Source of the DNA: JBBAEA01 sp041656175
GTDB lineage: Bacteria > Myxococcota_A > Bradymonadia > UBA4248
Direction: 5' to 3'
Length of the DNA stretch: 23,693 bases
Assembly: GCA_041656175.1 (NCBI GenBank)
Contig: JBBAEA010000043.1
Span: forward strand, 1 to 23,693
The translations under genes and the position numbers were made by a program. Each line of letters opens with the position of its first letter. Within the stretch, counting starts at the first letter, position 1. A model generated the notes under the pieces. It was given only the letters and a program-made list of their open reading frames with translations, did not search any database and had not been told where the DNA came from. This document shows, piece by piece, positions 14,553-21,899 of this stretch.

Positions 14553-15014
14553 ATGAATCGGTTACGTGTTGTTTTAGCAGCTTTGTTGGTTTTCACCCTT
14601 ATTGGTTTTGTGTCTTGCAAGAAGGAAGAAGCAAAAACTGACGAAAAACCGGCCGTAGAAGCTGAGAAGAAAGAGGAAGCTCCCGCTGCTGTGGAAGAGA
14701 AAAAAGCAGAGGTAGAGGAAGCTAAAATAGATGATCCTGCTATAAAGGACTATGTCGCTTTGCTCGATAAGATCCTTGCAGCATACGACGAAAATGACTG
14801 TGCAAAGTCTGTCGAAGGATTAAAGGCAATCCCCAAAGCTGACGTCGATAAAGCTGTTGCCGCTGCCAAGGCAGCCGAAGAGGCTGGTGCGGAGCCCAGC
14901 GAAGCAGATACCGAAATTTTGAAAGATCGTATGGTGAAATTAGTAGGAAGCATGTCTACCTGTATGGAATTTTATACTGAAGCTGCCAATCTATTGGGAA
15001 TGTCCGAAGAGTAA
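14553..15014 (+). CDS. Lipoprotein with Cys-pair helical domain (paralogue 1)
   Basis: A 153-aa predicted lipoprotein of unrecognised family. Signal peptide MNRLRVVLAALLVFTLIGFVSC has the lipid Cys at 22, followed by Lys-Lys. An acidic/Ala-rich linker (~25-65) follows, then a ~90-aa helical domain with DYVALLDKILAAY, NDCAKSVEGLKAIPKADVDKA and, near the end, STCMEFYTEAANLLG. The domain's two Cys are positioned to pair in the periplasm. The start is set by AGGAG (14543-14547) 5 nt before the ATG; an upstream TTG frame (14535) lacks an SD. Followed after 37 bp by a paralogue without a signal, probably in one transcript ending at the 15405 terminator. Function unknown. Confidence 0.85.
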   Translation: MNRLRVVLAALLVFTLIGFVSCKKEEAKTDEKPAVEAEKKEEAPAAVEEKKAEVEEAKIDDPAIKDYVALLDKILAAYDENDCAKSVEGLKAIPKADVDKAVAAAKAAEEAGAEPSEADTEILKDRMVKLVGSMSTCMEFYTEAANLLGMSEE

Positions 15015-15051
15015 TTCCAATAAAACCCATAATCTATAAGGGAAATATACC

Positions 15052-15333
15052 ATGTCTCCAGAATACTTAGCATTACTAGATTTAGTTGTTGAAGCCGCAA
15101 AAATTGAAGACTGCCAAGAGGCAGTTGCGGCACTAAAGGCTATACCTAAATCTGACGTCGAGAAGGCGTTGGCCACGTCTAAAGACTCTGATCCTGAAGC
15201 ACAACTGAGCGAAGAAGAGATCGAAATGCTTGACGCACGCATGAATATTATTGAAGACAAAGCAGATACCTGCCTTGAGTTCTTTGAGGTGTTTTCTGCT
15301 ATGCTTAATTTAATACCAGAAGTAGAAGTATAA
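15052..15333 (+). CDS. Cytosolic Cys-pair domain protein (paralogue 2)
   Basis: A 93-aa protein consisting only of the domain found at the C-terminus of the upstream lipoprotein: EYLALLDLVVEAA, EDCQEAVAALKAIPKSDVEKAL, DTCLEFFEVFSAML. It lacks a signal peptide, and an in-frame TAA at 15037 rules out an N-terminal extension, so it should stay in the cytosol. AAGGGA lies about 10 nt before the ATG. It shares LKAIPKxDVxKA with paralogue 1, so the pair arose by duplication. Roles as a soluble partner, chaperone or decayed copy are all possible; none can be shown from sequence. Confidence 0.8.
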   Translation: MSPEYLALLDLVVEAAKIEDCQEAVAALKAIPKSDVEKALATSKDSDPEAQLSEEEIEMLDARMNIIEDKADTCLEFFEVFSAMLNLIPEVEV

Positions 15334-15404
15334 GCAATACCTGTTTGCTCTTGGAGGCGGTTGGCTCGCCTCTTAAAATAAACTGAGCGGTAGATTATGG
15401 CGTA

Positions 15405-15430
15405 AAAGCGAGCGTTGGCTCGCTTTTTTT
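15405..15430 (+). terminator. Intrinsic terminator of the paralogue 1-2 operon
   Basis: AAGCGAGC (15406-15413), loop GTTG, GCTCGCTT (15418-15425), then a T-run to 15430: a textbook rho-independent terminator. A second hairpin, GAGGCG/CGCCTC (15354-15372), lies before it, shares the words GTTGGCTCGC, and has no T-tract. Confidence 0.9.
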
Positions 15431-15446
15431 CTTAAGTCATGAAAAA

Positions 15447-16079
15447 ATGAAACACTGCCTTCTTATTATCATATGCTTACTGCCGCTTTCTTGTGCCTCG
15501 ACTCCCCAAGAGCAGAGCAAGAATACTATGAGTAAAATCGAGCTGTATTTTCTGCTCACAGAGCAAGCCGCGGCAGCGCCTTCGTGTAACGACGGTGAAG
15601 CTATACTACAAAAACAGCTTAAACACGAAAGCATTCTAGCCGCTAAGAATGAACTCATCCAAATTATCGAATCCAAAGGCGCCGAAGAGCGACTTCAAGT
15701 CTTTGATGAGCGATTGCGACGCGTTTACGCAGTCACTCTTCAACGCGCTTGCTACCCCCTACTCTTTGCTTTCGACGCTAAGTTGCAAGAACTTGGCTAC
15801 CCCTGGGTTTATAGCAATGACATCGACGAACTACTGTCGTTCTTATTGGCGGCAGCGCAGACAGCGGACTGCAAAAACGCCGTAATCAAAGTAAAGACAA
15901 CTAGCCCTGAACTGCAAAAACGCGCGCTGGATAACTTAGACTACTTAAGCGAACGCGGAATTCCTGCTAATATTGCAGAACGTCTCAAGCAGAACTTTGA
16001 CGCCCTCATACTAGAGTCCGAGCGTTGCCCCGAACTCAAAATCGTTATCGATGAGCTACTTGGAGCCGTGGAGGAGTAA
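15447..16079 (+). CDS. Lipoprotein with two tandem Cys-pair domains (paralogue 3)
   Basis: A 210-aa predicted lipoprotein. Signal MKHCLLIIICLLPLSC places the lipid Cys at 16. The mature part looks like two diverged copies of the domain seen in the two preceding genes. Copy one (~residues 30-117) runs ELYFLLTEQAAAAPSC to RACYPLLFAFDAKLQELG. Copy two (~120-208) runs DELLSFLLAAAQTADCKNAV to ERCPELKIVIDELLG. Each keeps one Cys near the start and one near the end. The ATG lies only 17 bp after the upstream terminator's T-run and has no clear SD, so how it is transcribed is unclear. Converges with gsk, 48 bp between stops. Function unknown. Confidence 0.82.
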   Translation: MKHCLLIIICLLPLSCASTPQEQSKNTMSKIELYFLLTEQAAAAPSCNDGEAILQKQLKHESILAAKNELIQIIESKGAEERLQVFDERLRRVYAVTLQRACYPLLFAFDAKLQELGYPWVYSNDIDELLSFLLAAAQTADCKNAVIKVKTTSPELQKRALDNLDYLSERGIPANIAERLKQNFDALILESERCPELKIVIDELLGAVEE

Positions 16080-16127
16080 AGAAAAACGGGTCTTTGTCTA
16101 CAAATTTGATCGCTAATAGCTCAAAAA

Positions 16128-17414
16128 CTACTCTTCTTTTTCGCGATCTGGCCCTATCGGTGCTTCCAAGCGCGGAGAATTGTTGCGCAGAACTTCGTAA
16201 GCAACGCGGTTGCCGTACTGTGCATTTCGTGAAAGTGAAGAATAACTCAAAAATTCGACGGACTGCGTGTGTTTCTTTGAACTTGGATCTATCGAACGGT
16301 GATAGCTAGTCGCTGCGATATCGTGTAAGAGCGCGGCGAGTGCTGCGTCCCCTGCTCCACTCGTATTACACAGTACCTCTGGGCCACCTAGGTAGGGGTG
16401 AATATGCGTGTATATGCGTAGGGGGTTCATGCAATCTTGTTTGAGCACTAGGCGACTATACTCCCATTGGTTATAGTTCTCGATGGCAGCGCTGTGTAAG
16501 CCATCGCGGGTAGCGCGCTTTACCGACTCATCGGTATAGGCGCAAATCGTTAAACCACGCGCGCCTTCCGTAATGAGCACCGCATCAGCCCAATCCAAAA
16601 TCGCATCACCTGCTAACAGCGGATCGGACTTCCCCGTTAACGCCTCTGCTTCGCGAGCGTTCATGGCCGCAACGTTGACATATTTTTTAATAATATCAAT
16701 GAGTTGCGGGCGCATGCGCTTCACCAATGCGCTGGTTCCAAGCCCGAAGGCCACGGGTACCCCAGCATTGGAGGCGATCTCCATCATACGAAGTGCCGCA
16801 TCTGCAATCGGTCGATTAGGATTTGCCAAACAATACAAGCTTGTCAGCACTACACTGGCGTTTTCGATCACCTCAACAGGCAGATGCTCCACACCATAGT
16901 CTCCCGATATACCAGGAGCTACGCCAAAGGAGCGCTCACCGTCCGGTGTAAAACAGGTTACCGCAATCCCAACTTCGCCCGAAACGCCGATAAGATGATC
17001 CAAACTAACCGCCTTGGGCGTTTGGGCTACGTACGCAAACGCTGGCCCACCAGGAAAAATCGAGTCTGGAATCGCGCCGAGTAGAACCGCTGGCTCCCCC
17101 GAAAGATGAGTATAGTTACAAAGCGTATTGGCGACCGTACCGCCTGCGGCGAATTGAACCACTAAACCAATACTCTTCACCTTCTCCAACAAACGCTGGA
17201 TCTCCGGAGGCGAGAGTTGCACCGACTCGCCTAAAACTAAACCTAGCTCTGGTAACAGCGATTGCGGGCAATTATGAATTTCTAAATCGACTAAAACCTC
17301 GTCTAAACCCACGATATACCACGGCTTTGGCGCATCCATAGCATTGCTAACCGCAGATCGTTTCTCGGTGACTGGAAAATAATACTTACCCCTACGTGTA
17401 CCCGGAAACCGCAT
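16128..17414 (-). CDS. gsk: Inosine-guanosine kinase
   Basis: Purine salvage enzyme of the PfkB/ribokinase family that phosphorylates inosine and guanosine to IMP and GMP with ATP, in the cytosol. The 428 aa (E. coli Gsk is 434) match E. coli Gsk over the whole length as remembered: N-terminal MRFPGTRRGKYYFPV, FAAGGTVANTLCNY (~94-107), AMNAREAEALTGKSDPLLA, CMNPLRIYTHIHPYLGGPE, and the anion-hole/catalytic NTSGAGDAALAALLHD (350-365, catalytic Asp 356), then ATSYHRS. GAAGG lies 6 nt before the ATG. It is monocistronic; upstream DNA has two 25-bp direct repeats. Confident identification. Confidence 0.95.
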   Translation of the reverse strand: MRFPGTRRGKYYFPVTEKRSAVSNAMDAPKPWYIVGLDEVLVDLEIHNCPQSLLPELGLVLGESVQLSPPEIQRLLEKVKSIGLVVQFAAGGTVANTLCNYTHLSGEPAVLLGAIPDSIFPGGPAFAYVAQTPKAVSLDHLIGVSGEVGIAVTCFTPDGERSFGVAPGISGDYGVEHLPVEVIENASVVLTSLYCLANPNRPIADAALRMMEIASNAGVPVAFGLGTSALVKRMRPQLIDIIKKYVNVAAMNAREAEALTGKSDPLLAGDAILDWADAVLITEGARGLTICAYTDESVKRATRDGLHSAAIENYNQWEYSRLVLKQDCMNPLRIYTHIHPYLGGPEVLCNTSGAGDAALAALLHDIAATSYHRSIDPSSKKHTQSVEFLSYSSLSRNAQYGNRVAYEVLRNNSPRLEAPIGPDREKEE

Positions 17415-17522
17415 AAATAACCTTCTCTTTATGAGCCTCGACGGGAGGCGTCAAGGCATATGTACGGACTTTTAACACGACTTGCAAGCTTTTGTTGCCA
17501 AGTTTGAGTCTAGTTAAATAAC

Positions 17523-17588
17523 GAAAGAGTTTTTGTTGCAAACTTTGGACTCCGCCAAAAAATGAAAGAGTTTTTGCTGCAAACTTTG
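17523..17588. repeat. Two 25-bp direct repeats upstream of gsk
   Basis: GAAAGAGTTTTTGYTGCAAA plus CTTTG occurs at 17523-17547 and 17564-17588 (one mismatch), 41 bp apart. Looser relatives lie at 17485-17515 and 17597-17612 (GTTGCAAAGCTC). The position, 109-174 bp upstream of the gsk start, would suit a regulatory role but could equally be repeat debris. No gene is seen in 17415-17863. Confidence 0.7.
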
Positions 17589-17648
17589 ATGCAGTTCCTC
17601 GTTGCAAAGCTCTTATTCCTTAAGGATACTCTGAACAACGTGAAAATT

Positions 17649-17719
17649 GCAAAAACAGTAGGGGCAGCTTTCAAAGCAGCCCTTAACTAAAACAATGAAA
17701 GTCAGCTGAGTCTTTAAAA
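17649..17719 (+). repeat. GCAGCTTT hairpin repeat, copy 1
   Basis: Begins GCAAAAACAGTAGGG, then the hairpin GCAGCTTT-C-AAAGCAGC, then CCTTAACTAAAACAATGAAA. The same block occurs at 18783 in the same orientation, so the two copies bracket the lipoprotein gene 17864-18748. Confidence 0.85.
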
Positions 17720-17863
17720 TAAAATTCAATAAAATCAATACTCTTCTATGGCGAAAACAGTCAAGCTCAGAGCACTAGTTCACAATGCTTTCACAAGTAG
17801 GCGAAACTGCGTTAAACTGCAAGAACGCGCAATGTGCGCATAGAAAAAATAGAGGTAAACGCT

Positions 17864-18748
17864 ATGAAGAAAATGTTTCTACTCATTGCCGCACTAATGA
17901 TACTCCCCTCTTGCATCGAAATTGTTAAAGTAATATTTACCAAAAACAAACCAGCCATAGCAGCCGATACTGAGGGTAGCAAAGTTAAAACACCAAGCCG
18001 CAGTATTTCCGGAAATGAGCTTTTTGATCCGCTACTTCAGTCGTGGAATGAGGCGCGAAACGCGCGCGATGCCAAAGCTCTGGCAAAGCTCTTCGCTCCT
18101 CAATGCTACACTCATGGAAAATCGATGACAAACAATGAACTCATCGATTACTACACCGAAGCCTTCGCGAAACACGAAGATTACTCGCAAACTATCACCG
18201 CTGAACCAGTTTTTTACGAGATTACTCCAGACCTTTGGTCGATCCAAGTCCGAAAAGACTTCACCCAGTCGGGTAAAACCGTAAACACTGAAGTTCTGCT
18301 TATAGTTGAACGCATAGACGAAGTTTGGCTTATCGTTAACGAGTCGGATGATTCTTTGGATCGCAACATACTCAAAAAAGTTGGTATTGAAAGCATCACG
18401 CGAAAAGCCAAAAATTGCGACGAAATCGTCCACCAAATCTTAACGACTGCCCCCTATTTTCGTTTTATCATTATGCAGCAATGGGAAGTAGCGCGAAAGA
18501 ATAAAGTTAAACTGAAACTTCTCATGCAAAAAGAGGAAAGAGGATACTTCTTCCAGTTAGTCGAGCAACACCGTGAAGAAAACCGTGAACTTGTGCAAAC
18601 GCGTTTTTTCTTTAATCCAAGAGCCCATGAATTAACGCAGCATGATGTTGTTTTAGATACCCATAACGTCATTCCTTATGACAAGAGTGTTAACGAAGAA
18701 CTCGATCTTTTGTGTAAAAGCGAATACCCCATCGTAAGGCTGATATAA
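17864..18748 (+). CDS. Lipoprotein with NTF2-like (SnoaL-type) domain
   Basis: A 294-aa predicted lipoprotein. Signal MKKMFLLIAALMILPSC puts the lipid Cys at 17. The frame is open 10 codons further up, but GAGG 8 nt before this ATG and the signal peptide fix the start. Residues ~60-165 look like an NTF2-like cone domain: LLQSWNEARNARDAKALAKLFAP, then CYTHGKSMTNNELIDYYTEAF, then strands ending VNTEVLLIVERIDEVWLIVNE. In such domains a pocket binds small molecules or mediates dimerisation; no catalytic residues can be assigned. The C-terminal ~120 residues are unassigned. It stands alone, flanked by direct hairpin repeats. Confidence 0.72.
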   Translation: MKKMFLLIAALMILPSCIEIVKVIFTKNKPAIAADTEGSKVKTPSRSISGNELFDPLLQSWNEARNARDAKALAKLFAPQCYTHGKSMTNNELIDYYTEAFAKHEDYSQTITAEPVFYEITPDLWSIQVRKDFTQSGKTVNTEVLLIVERIDEVWLIVNESDDSLDRNILKKVGIESITRKAKNCDEIVHQILTTAPYFRFIIMQQWEVARKNKVKLKLLMQKEERGYFFQLVEQHREENRELVQTRFFFNPRAHELTQHDVVLDTHNVIPYDKSVNEELDLLCKSEYPIVRLI

Positions 18749-18782
18749 ACGTAAACAAACGCTTAGGGAAGCTTTGATGAAT

Positions 18783-18857
18783 GCAAAAACAGTAGGGCGC
18801 AGCTTTCAAAGCTGCCCTTGATTAAAACAACGAAAGTCTGGCGAATTTTAAAAATAA
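18783..18857 (+). repeat. GCAGCTTT hairpin repeat, copy 2
   Basis: Same block as 17649-17719. Here the hairpin is a perfect 17-bp near-palindrome, GCAGCTTT-C-AAAGCTGC, followed by CCTTGATTAAAACAACGAAA. It lies 34 bp past the stop of the NTF2-like lipoprotein gene and could act as a weak terminator. Confidence 0.85.
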
Positions 18858-18862
18858 AGAGA

Positions 18863-18904
18863 CCTTTTCTTTGCCATTTTGAGCCTAGTTCTAGGAGGCA
18901 AGGA
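18863..18904 (+). repeat. Dispersed TTTGCCATTTTGAGCCTAG module
   Basis: CCTTTTCTTTGCCATTTTGA followed by GCCTAGTTCTAGGAGGCAAGGA matches the block at 12146-12187 over about 42 bp. It contains CCTAGttCTAGG. It sits directly before element E, so two repeat families are joined here. Confidence 0.88.
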
Positions 18905-18916
18905 AAAAAATACCTT

Positions 18917-19112
18917 TTCGCCAAAAACTGGACGGGGCGTCGCGGGGTGTCCCCGCGGAGGGGGTAGCGCAAGATCACCCCAAAAAGTCGATAAGTGACG
19001 CATTTTGTGCGGCGGTTAAGCGGTTAGCTTAAACGTCGCACAAAATAAAGCGGAACTTATCGAATTTTGAGGGAAGCTTGCGCGTAGGGGGAGACTTCCC
19101 CCAGCAAAATAA
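18917..19112 (-). repeat. Modular hairpin element, copy E, with a different middle hairpin
   Basis: In reverse complement: head hairpin GGGGGA-AGTC-TCCCCC, TACG, then a long hairpin closed by GCGCAAG/CTTGCGC with inner stems CGATAAGT/ACTTATCG, ATTTTGTGCG/CGCACAAAAT and GTTTAAGC/GCTTAAC, then CTACCCCC, CGCGGGG-ACA-CCCCGCG and the tail CCAGTTTTTGGCGAAA. Head, third hairpin and tail match copy C; the middle is unrelated to C or D. The bases 19113-19292 hold no gene; TTGTCA and TAGATG 17 bp apart (19222-19250) are a weak promoter candidate. Confidence 0.88.
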
Positions 19113-19292
19113 AAACTTAAAAACTGCCGAATATGCGACTTTGCGCTGCCCTATCTAAGGCATTGATAACGCATACTGCGAGCGCCGCAAGTAAGTTCGC
19201 TACCCTAAACGAAGCTTTTACTTGTCATTGTAGCGCCAATAGCATAGATGAAAGCTAGGCAAGTAGCGCCTAGTCTCCTCAAGGTTTTTTTA

Positions 19293-19979
19293 ATGGGTAT
19301 CGGCGAGTACAAGACATTTGAAGCACACGATGAAGCGTTGGAGCTTGAACTGCATAAGGAAAAGCAAAACATGTCGGACTTGGAGTTCTCTCTGGATCGC
19401 GACATTATCGTGGCGGCTATGCGTGGCTACATTGCGGAGAAGCGCTACGCTGAGGCGCTAGAACTAGCGCAACCCTTCCTATCACAAAAAGATCCGGAAT
19501 TCCGAAGACTACTGGCCGAAGCCGACAAACTCCTGCGCCGCGCTCAAGACAAAGAACGGCTGATGGAAGCACTGCAAGCGACGCCGCAGCACAAGAAGGT
19601 GAAACGTTATGCTCTGCTAAAAAGACTCCAAGAAATTGACCCAGCTAATCTGGAATATCAACGTGAATTCAATAAGTTACACGTAAAGACTAAAGTGGAT
19701 TCTAGGGGGAGTTTTCAAGATAATGCTAGCGCCTTTGACTACACACTCAGCGCGTCAGCCGTCGTTTTACCAGGCGTATTATTCTTCACCGCGCTAGTAG
19801 TACTCACACAATCTACCGCCTTTGCGTTCTCCCTATTTTTGCTTGGACTCTTTTTTCTACCCCATGTGCAAGACCTATTGTTAGAAAAAACAGGACATAG
19901 CGTACCGCTATGGGCTAGAAGCACACTACTCATTCTTGCTAGCATACTTAGCACCATTCTGTTTTTTTCATTCCTATAG
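19293..19979 (+). CDS. Membrane protein with helical (TPR-like) cytosolic part
   Basis: A 228-aa protein of unrecognised family. The start at 19293 (MGIGEYKTFEAHDEAL) is preferred over an in-frame ATG at 19248 because CAAGG lies 8 nt upstream, while the earlier ATG has no SD. The N-terminal ~150 residues are charged amphipathic helices in TPR-like pairs (AAMRGYIAEKRYAEALELAQPFL; KVKRYALLKRLQEIDPANLEY). Three hydrophobic segments follow: TLSASAVVLPGVLFFTALVV, AFAFSLFLLGLFFLPHVQDL and LLILASILSTILFFSFL. Probably inner membrane. It precedes the MATE gene by 109 bp on the same strand; an operon is possible. No function can be assigned. Confidence 0.75.
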   Translation: MGIGEYKTFEAHDEALELELHKEKQNMSDLEFSLDRDIIVAAMRGYIAEKRYAEALELAQPFLSQKDPEFRRLLAEADKLLRRAQDKERLMEALQATPQHKKVKRYALLKRLQEIDPANLEYQREFNKLHVKTKVDSRGSFQDNASAFDYTLSASAVVLPGVLFFTALVVLTQSTAFAFSLFLLGLFFLPHVQDLLLEKTGHSVPLWARSTLLILASILSTILFFSFL

Positions 19980-20036
19980 CAATGCGCTCATTTTGTATTC
20001 GATACACAGAGGAAAGTTCATCTGACTCTTTTCTAA

Positions 20037-20048
20037 AACAATATTGTT
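20037..20048. promoter_or_regulatory. Operator-like palindrome before the MATE gene
   Basis: AACAATATTGTT, a perfect 12-bp palindrome 40 bp upstream of the MATE ATG. It shares CAATATTG with the dyad at 14096-14115. Drug exporters of this class are often controlled by local repressors, but no regulator gene is adjacent and the site is short. Confidence 0.3.
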
Positions 20049-20088
20049 CAACCTTGCTTTTCTCGTGTTTTAATTCTTGTAAGTCTCA

Positions 20089-21492
20089 ATGTCCGCTTCC
20101 CAACCTCAAGACAGTCCCCAAGTGAGTAGCCGAAAAATCACCCTCGGCGAAGTCATGCGCCTCTCTTACCCCATCATTATTTCGATGGCCTCAATTTCGC
20201 TCATGGGCATTACAGATGCTCTTTTTATGGGCTGGATAGGGCCACGCGAACAAGGCGCAGTCGGACTCGGCGGCCCCATCGTCTTTAGCCTATTATCCAT
20301 ATTTTATGGAACTTGGAGCGGTGTAACCACCTTCGTAGCCCAAGCCGTTGGGGCCAAGCAATACAAACTCGCTGGCAAAATTCTATGGCACGCCATCGCA
20401 CTAACGATTCCCTGCCTACCCATCGTATTCCTAGGCATAAACCCCCTCACCGAGTTCATGCTCGACTTCTTTGGCACCAACCCCGAAATCATGCCACACG
20501 CCAAGGAATACATGAAAATCCGCCTTTTCGCCGCATCATACCTTTTTGCAGGCTTCGTTGGTCTTTCCTTCTTACGCGGCATCGCCGACATGCGAAGCCC
20601 CGCCATCATTACGTTCATTGCCCTACTCGCCAACGTCCCCCTGACCTACGTCATGAGTTTTGGCTACGGCCCCATCAAGGCTATGGGCGTTAGTGGCGCC
20701 GCCTACGCAACGATTATCGCACAAGGCATCGAAACCCTACTCTACTTCGCCGTTATTTGGGGCCCTAAAAACGCAAAACACTACTTCACGCGCAAAATTC
20801 CTCGCCTCGACCTTAAACTCATCCGACGCTTCCTCTACGTCAGCTTCCCCATAGGCGTCTCATGGTCCCTCGAAAACGTCGGCTGGCTCTCCTTTACCCT
20901 CTTTGTCGCCACACAAACCAAAGAAGCACTCGCCGCCAATACCATCGTCATTCAACTGCTCAACTTAAGCTTCATGCCTGGCATCGCGCTCTCTATCGCT
21001 GCTGCCACCCTCGTGGGCCAGTGCCTTGGCGCCAACGACCCCAAAAATGCACGCCGCGCTACTAACTACGCCATTTTACTAGCCGTCGCCATCATGGGAA
21101 GCATCGGCCTGCTCTGTCTTGTCTTTCGCGAACCCATCGCAGGGCTCTTTACCAATGACCCCGAAGTCATACAAATCGCTGGCACGCTCTTTATTTTCGG
21201 TGCCGTTTATCAAGTTTTCGACGCCGTTAGCCTTGTTTCCAGCGGTGCTTTGCGAGGCGCTGGAGACACGCGCTTCCCCATGGCCGTATCCATCGTTGCA
21301 ATCTGGTTTGGCCTCGTTCCCGGTGTCTTTTTCGTAGGCGCAACCTTGGGTTACGGTATTTACGGCGCTTGGGCAGCCGCTACCGCCATTATCGTTCTTT
21401 TAGGCGTCATTTACTACGCTCGATACCGACAAGGAAAGTGGCAAACTATGCGCGCCCTGCCCACCAAAGCTAAGTCCAGCGCTGCTGCCTAA
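20089..21492 (+). CDS. MATE family efflux transporter
   Basis: Inner-membrane H+- or Na+-coupled multidrug/toxin antiporter. The 467 aa and about 12 hydrophobic segments in two six-helix halves fit the MATE (NorM/DinF-like) family. Visible family features are an N-terminal VMRLSYPIIISMASISLMGITDALF, ALGLGGPIVF-like GAVGLGGPIVFSLLSIFYG, FLRGIADMRSP (end of helix 5-6) and its counterpart SGALRGAGDTRFPM in the second half. The nearest subfamily cannot be assigned by eye, and the substrate is unknown. The ribosome site is poor. Third-position C is more frequent than in neighbours, which may reflect expression or origin. Element D follows 40 bp after the stop. Confidence 0.92.
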   Translation: MSASQPQDSPQVSSRKITLGEVMRLSYPIIISMASISLMGITDALFMGWIGPREQGAVGLGGPIVFSLLSIFYGTWSGVTTFVAQAVGAKQYKLAGKILWHAIALTIPCLPIVFLGINPLTEFMLDFFGTNPEIMPHAKEYMKIRLFAASYLFAGFVGLSFLRGIADMRSPAIITFIALLANVPLTYVMSFGYGPIKAMGVSGAAYATIIAQGIETLLYFAVIWGPKNAKHYFTRKIPRLDLKLIRRFLYVSFPIGVSWSLENVGWLSFTLFVATQTKEALAANTIVIQLLNLSFMPGIALSIAAATLVGQCLGANDPKNARRATNYAILLAVAIMGSIGLLCLVFREPIAGLFTNDPEVIQIAGTLFIFGAVYQVFDAVSLVSSGALRGAGDTRFPMAVSIVAIWFGLVPGVFFVGATLGYGIYGAWAAATAIIVLLGVIYYARYRQGKWQTMRALPTKAKSSAAA

Positions 21493-21532
21493 GAATACTC
21501 TGATTAATGCGATATTTTTGCTGTCTATTTTT

Positions 21533-21629
21533 GTGGGGGAAGTATCCCCCTACGTGTCAACCCCGCGCAGAGCGCGGGTTTGCCACTACCCCCACAACGG
21601 GGGGCCTGCCCCCCGTAACGCCCCCGACA
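21533..21629 (+). repeat. Modular hairpin element, copy D
   Basis: Head hairpin GGGGGA-AGTA-TCCCCC, TACGTGTCAA, second hairpin ACCCCGCGC/GCGCGGGTTT, CACTACCCCC, then a third hairpin ACGGGGGG-CCTG-CCCCCCGT in place of copy C's CGCGGGG/CCCCGCG, then AACGCCCCC. It could also end transcription of the MATE gene. The bases 21630-21850 show no gene. Confidence 0.88.
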
Positions 21630-21850
21630 CGATGGAGCAGAACTTCCCCAATGAAGACCCTGGTTTATTGTAGAGCTTAGCCACAAAGCCTGTTAAGAAA
21701 CTTATAGCATTATGAGCGGATTTTGCGTCTATCGTATTGATTTTATTGACTTTTATCTTGAATGCTCAACGACTTTAATGCCTGTACCCAAGCTTTTTAA
21801 CGACTTTTGCGCTACTTAGAGCATCCCTAAATAATACCACACAAAATAGC

Positions 21851-21876
21851 AAAAAACCCGAGCGCTGTACTCGGGT
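21851..21876 (-). terminator. Intrinsic terminator of the DUF72 operon
   Basis: On the minus strand ACCCGAG (21876-21870), a 7-nt loop, CTCGGGT (21862-21856), then six T. A clear rho-independent terminator 24 bp past the DUF72 stop. Confidence 0.92.
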
Positions 21877-21899
21877 TTCAAACTTCATGACGACGACAT

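Noticed and set aside
19113..19292. tRNA gene in the gap before the membrane-protein gene
   Set aside because: No acceptor stem or T-arm consensus could be assembled; the same holds for the other gaps.
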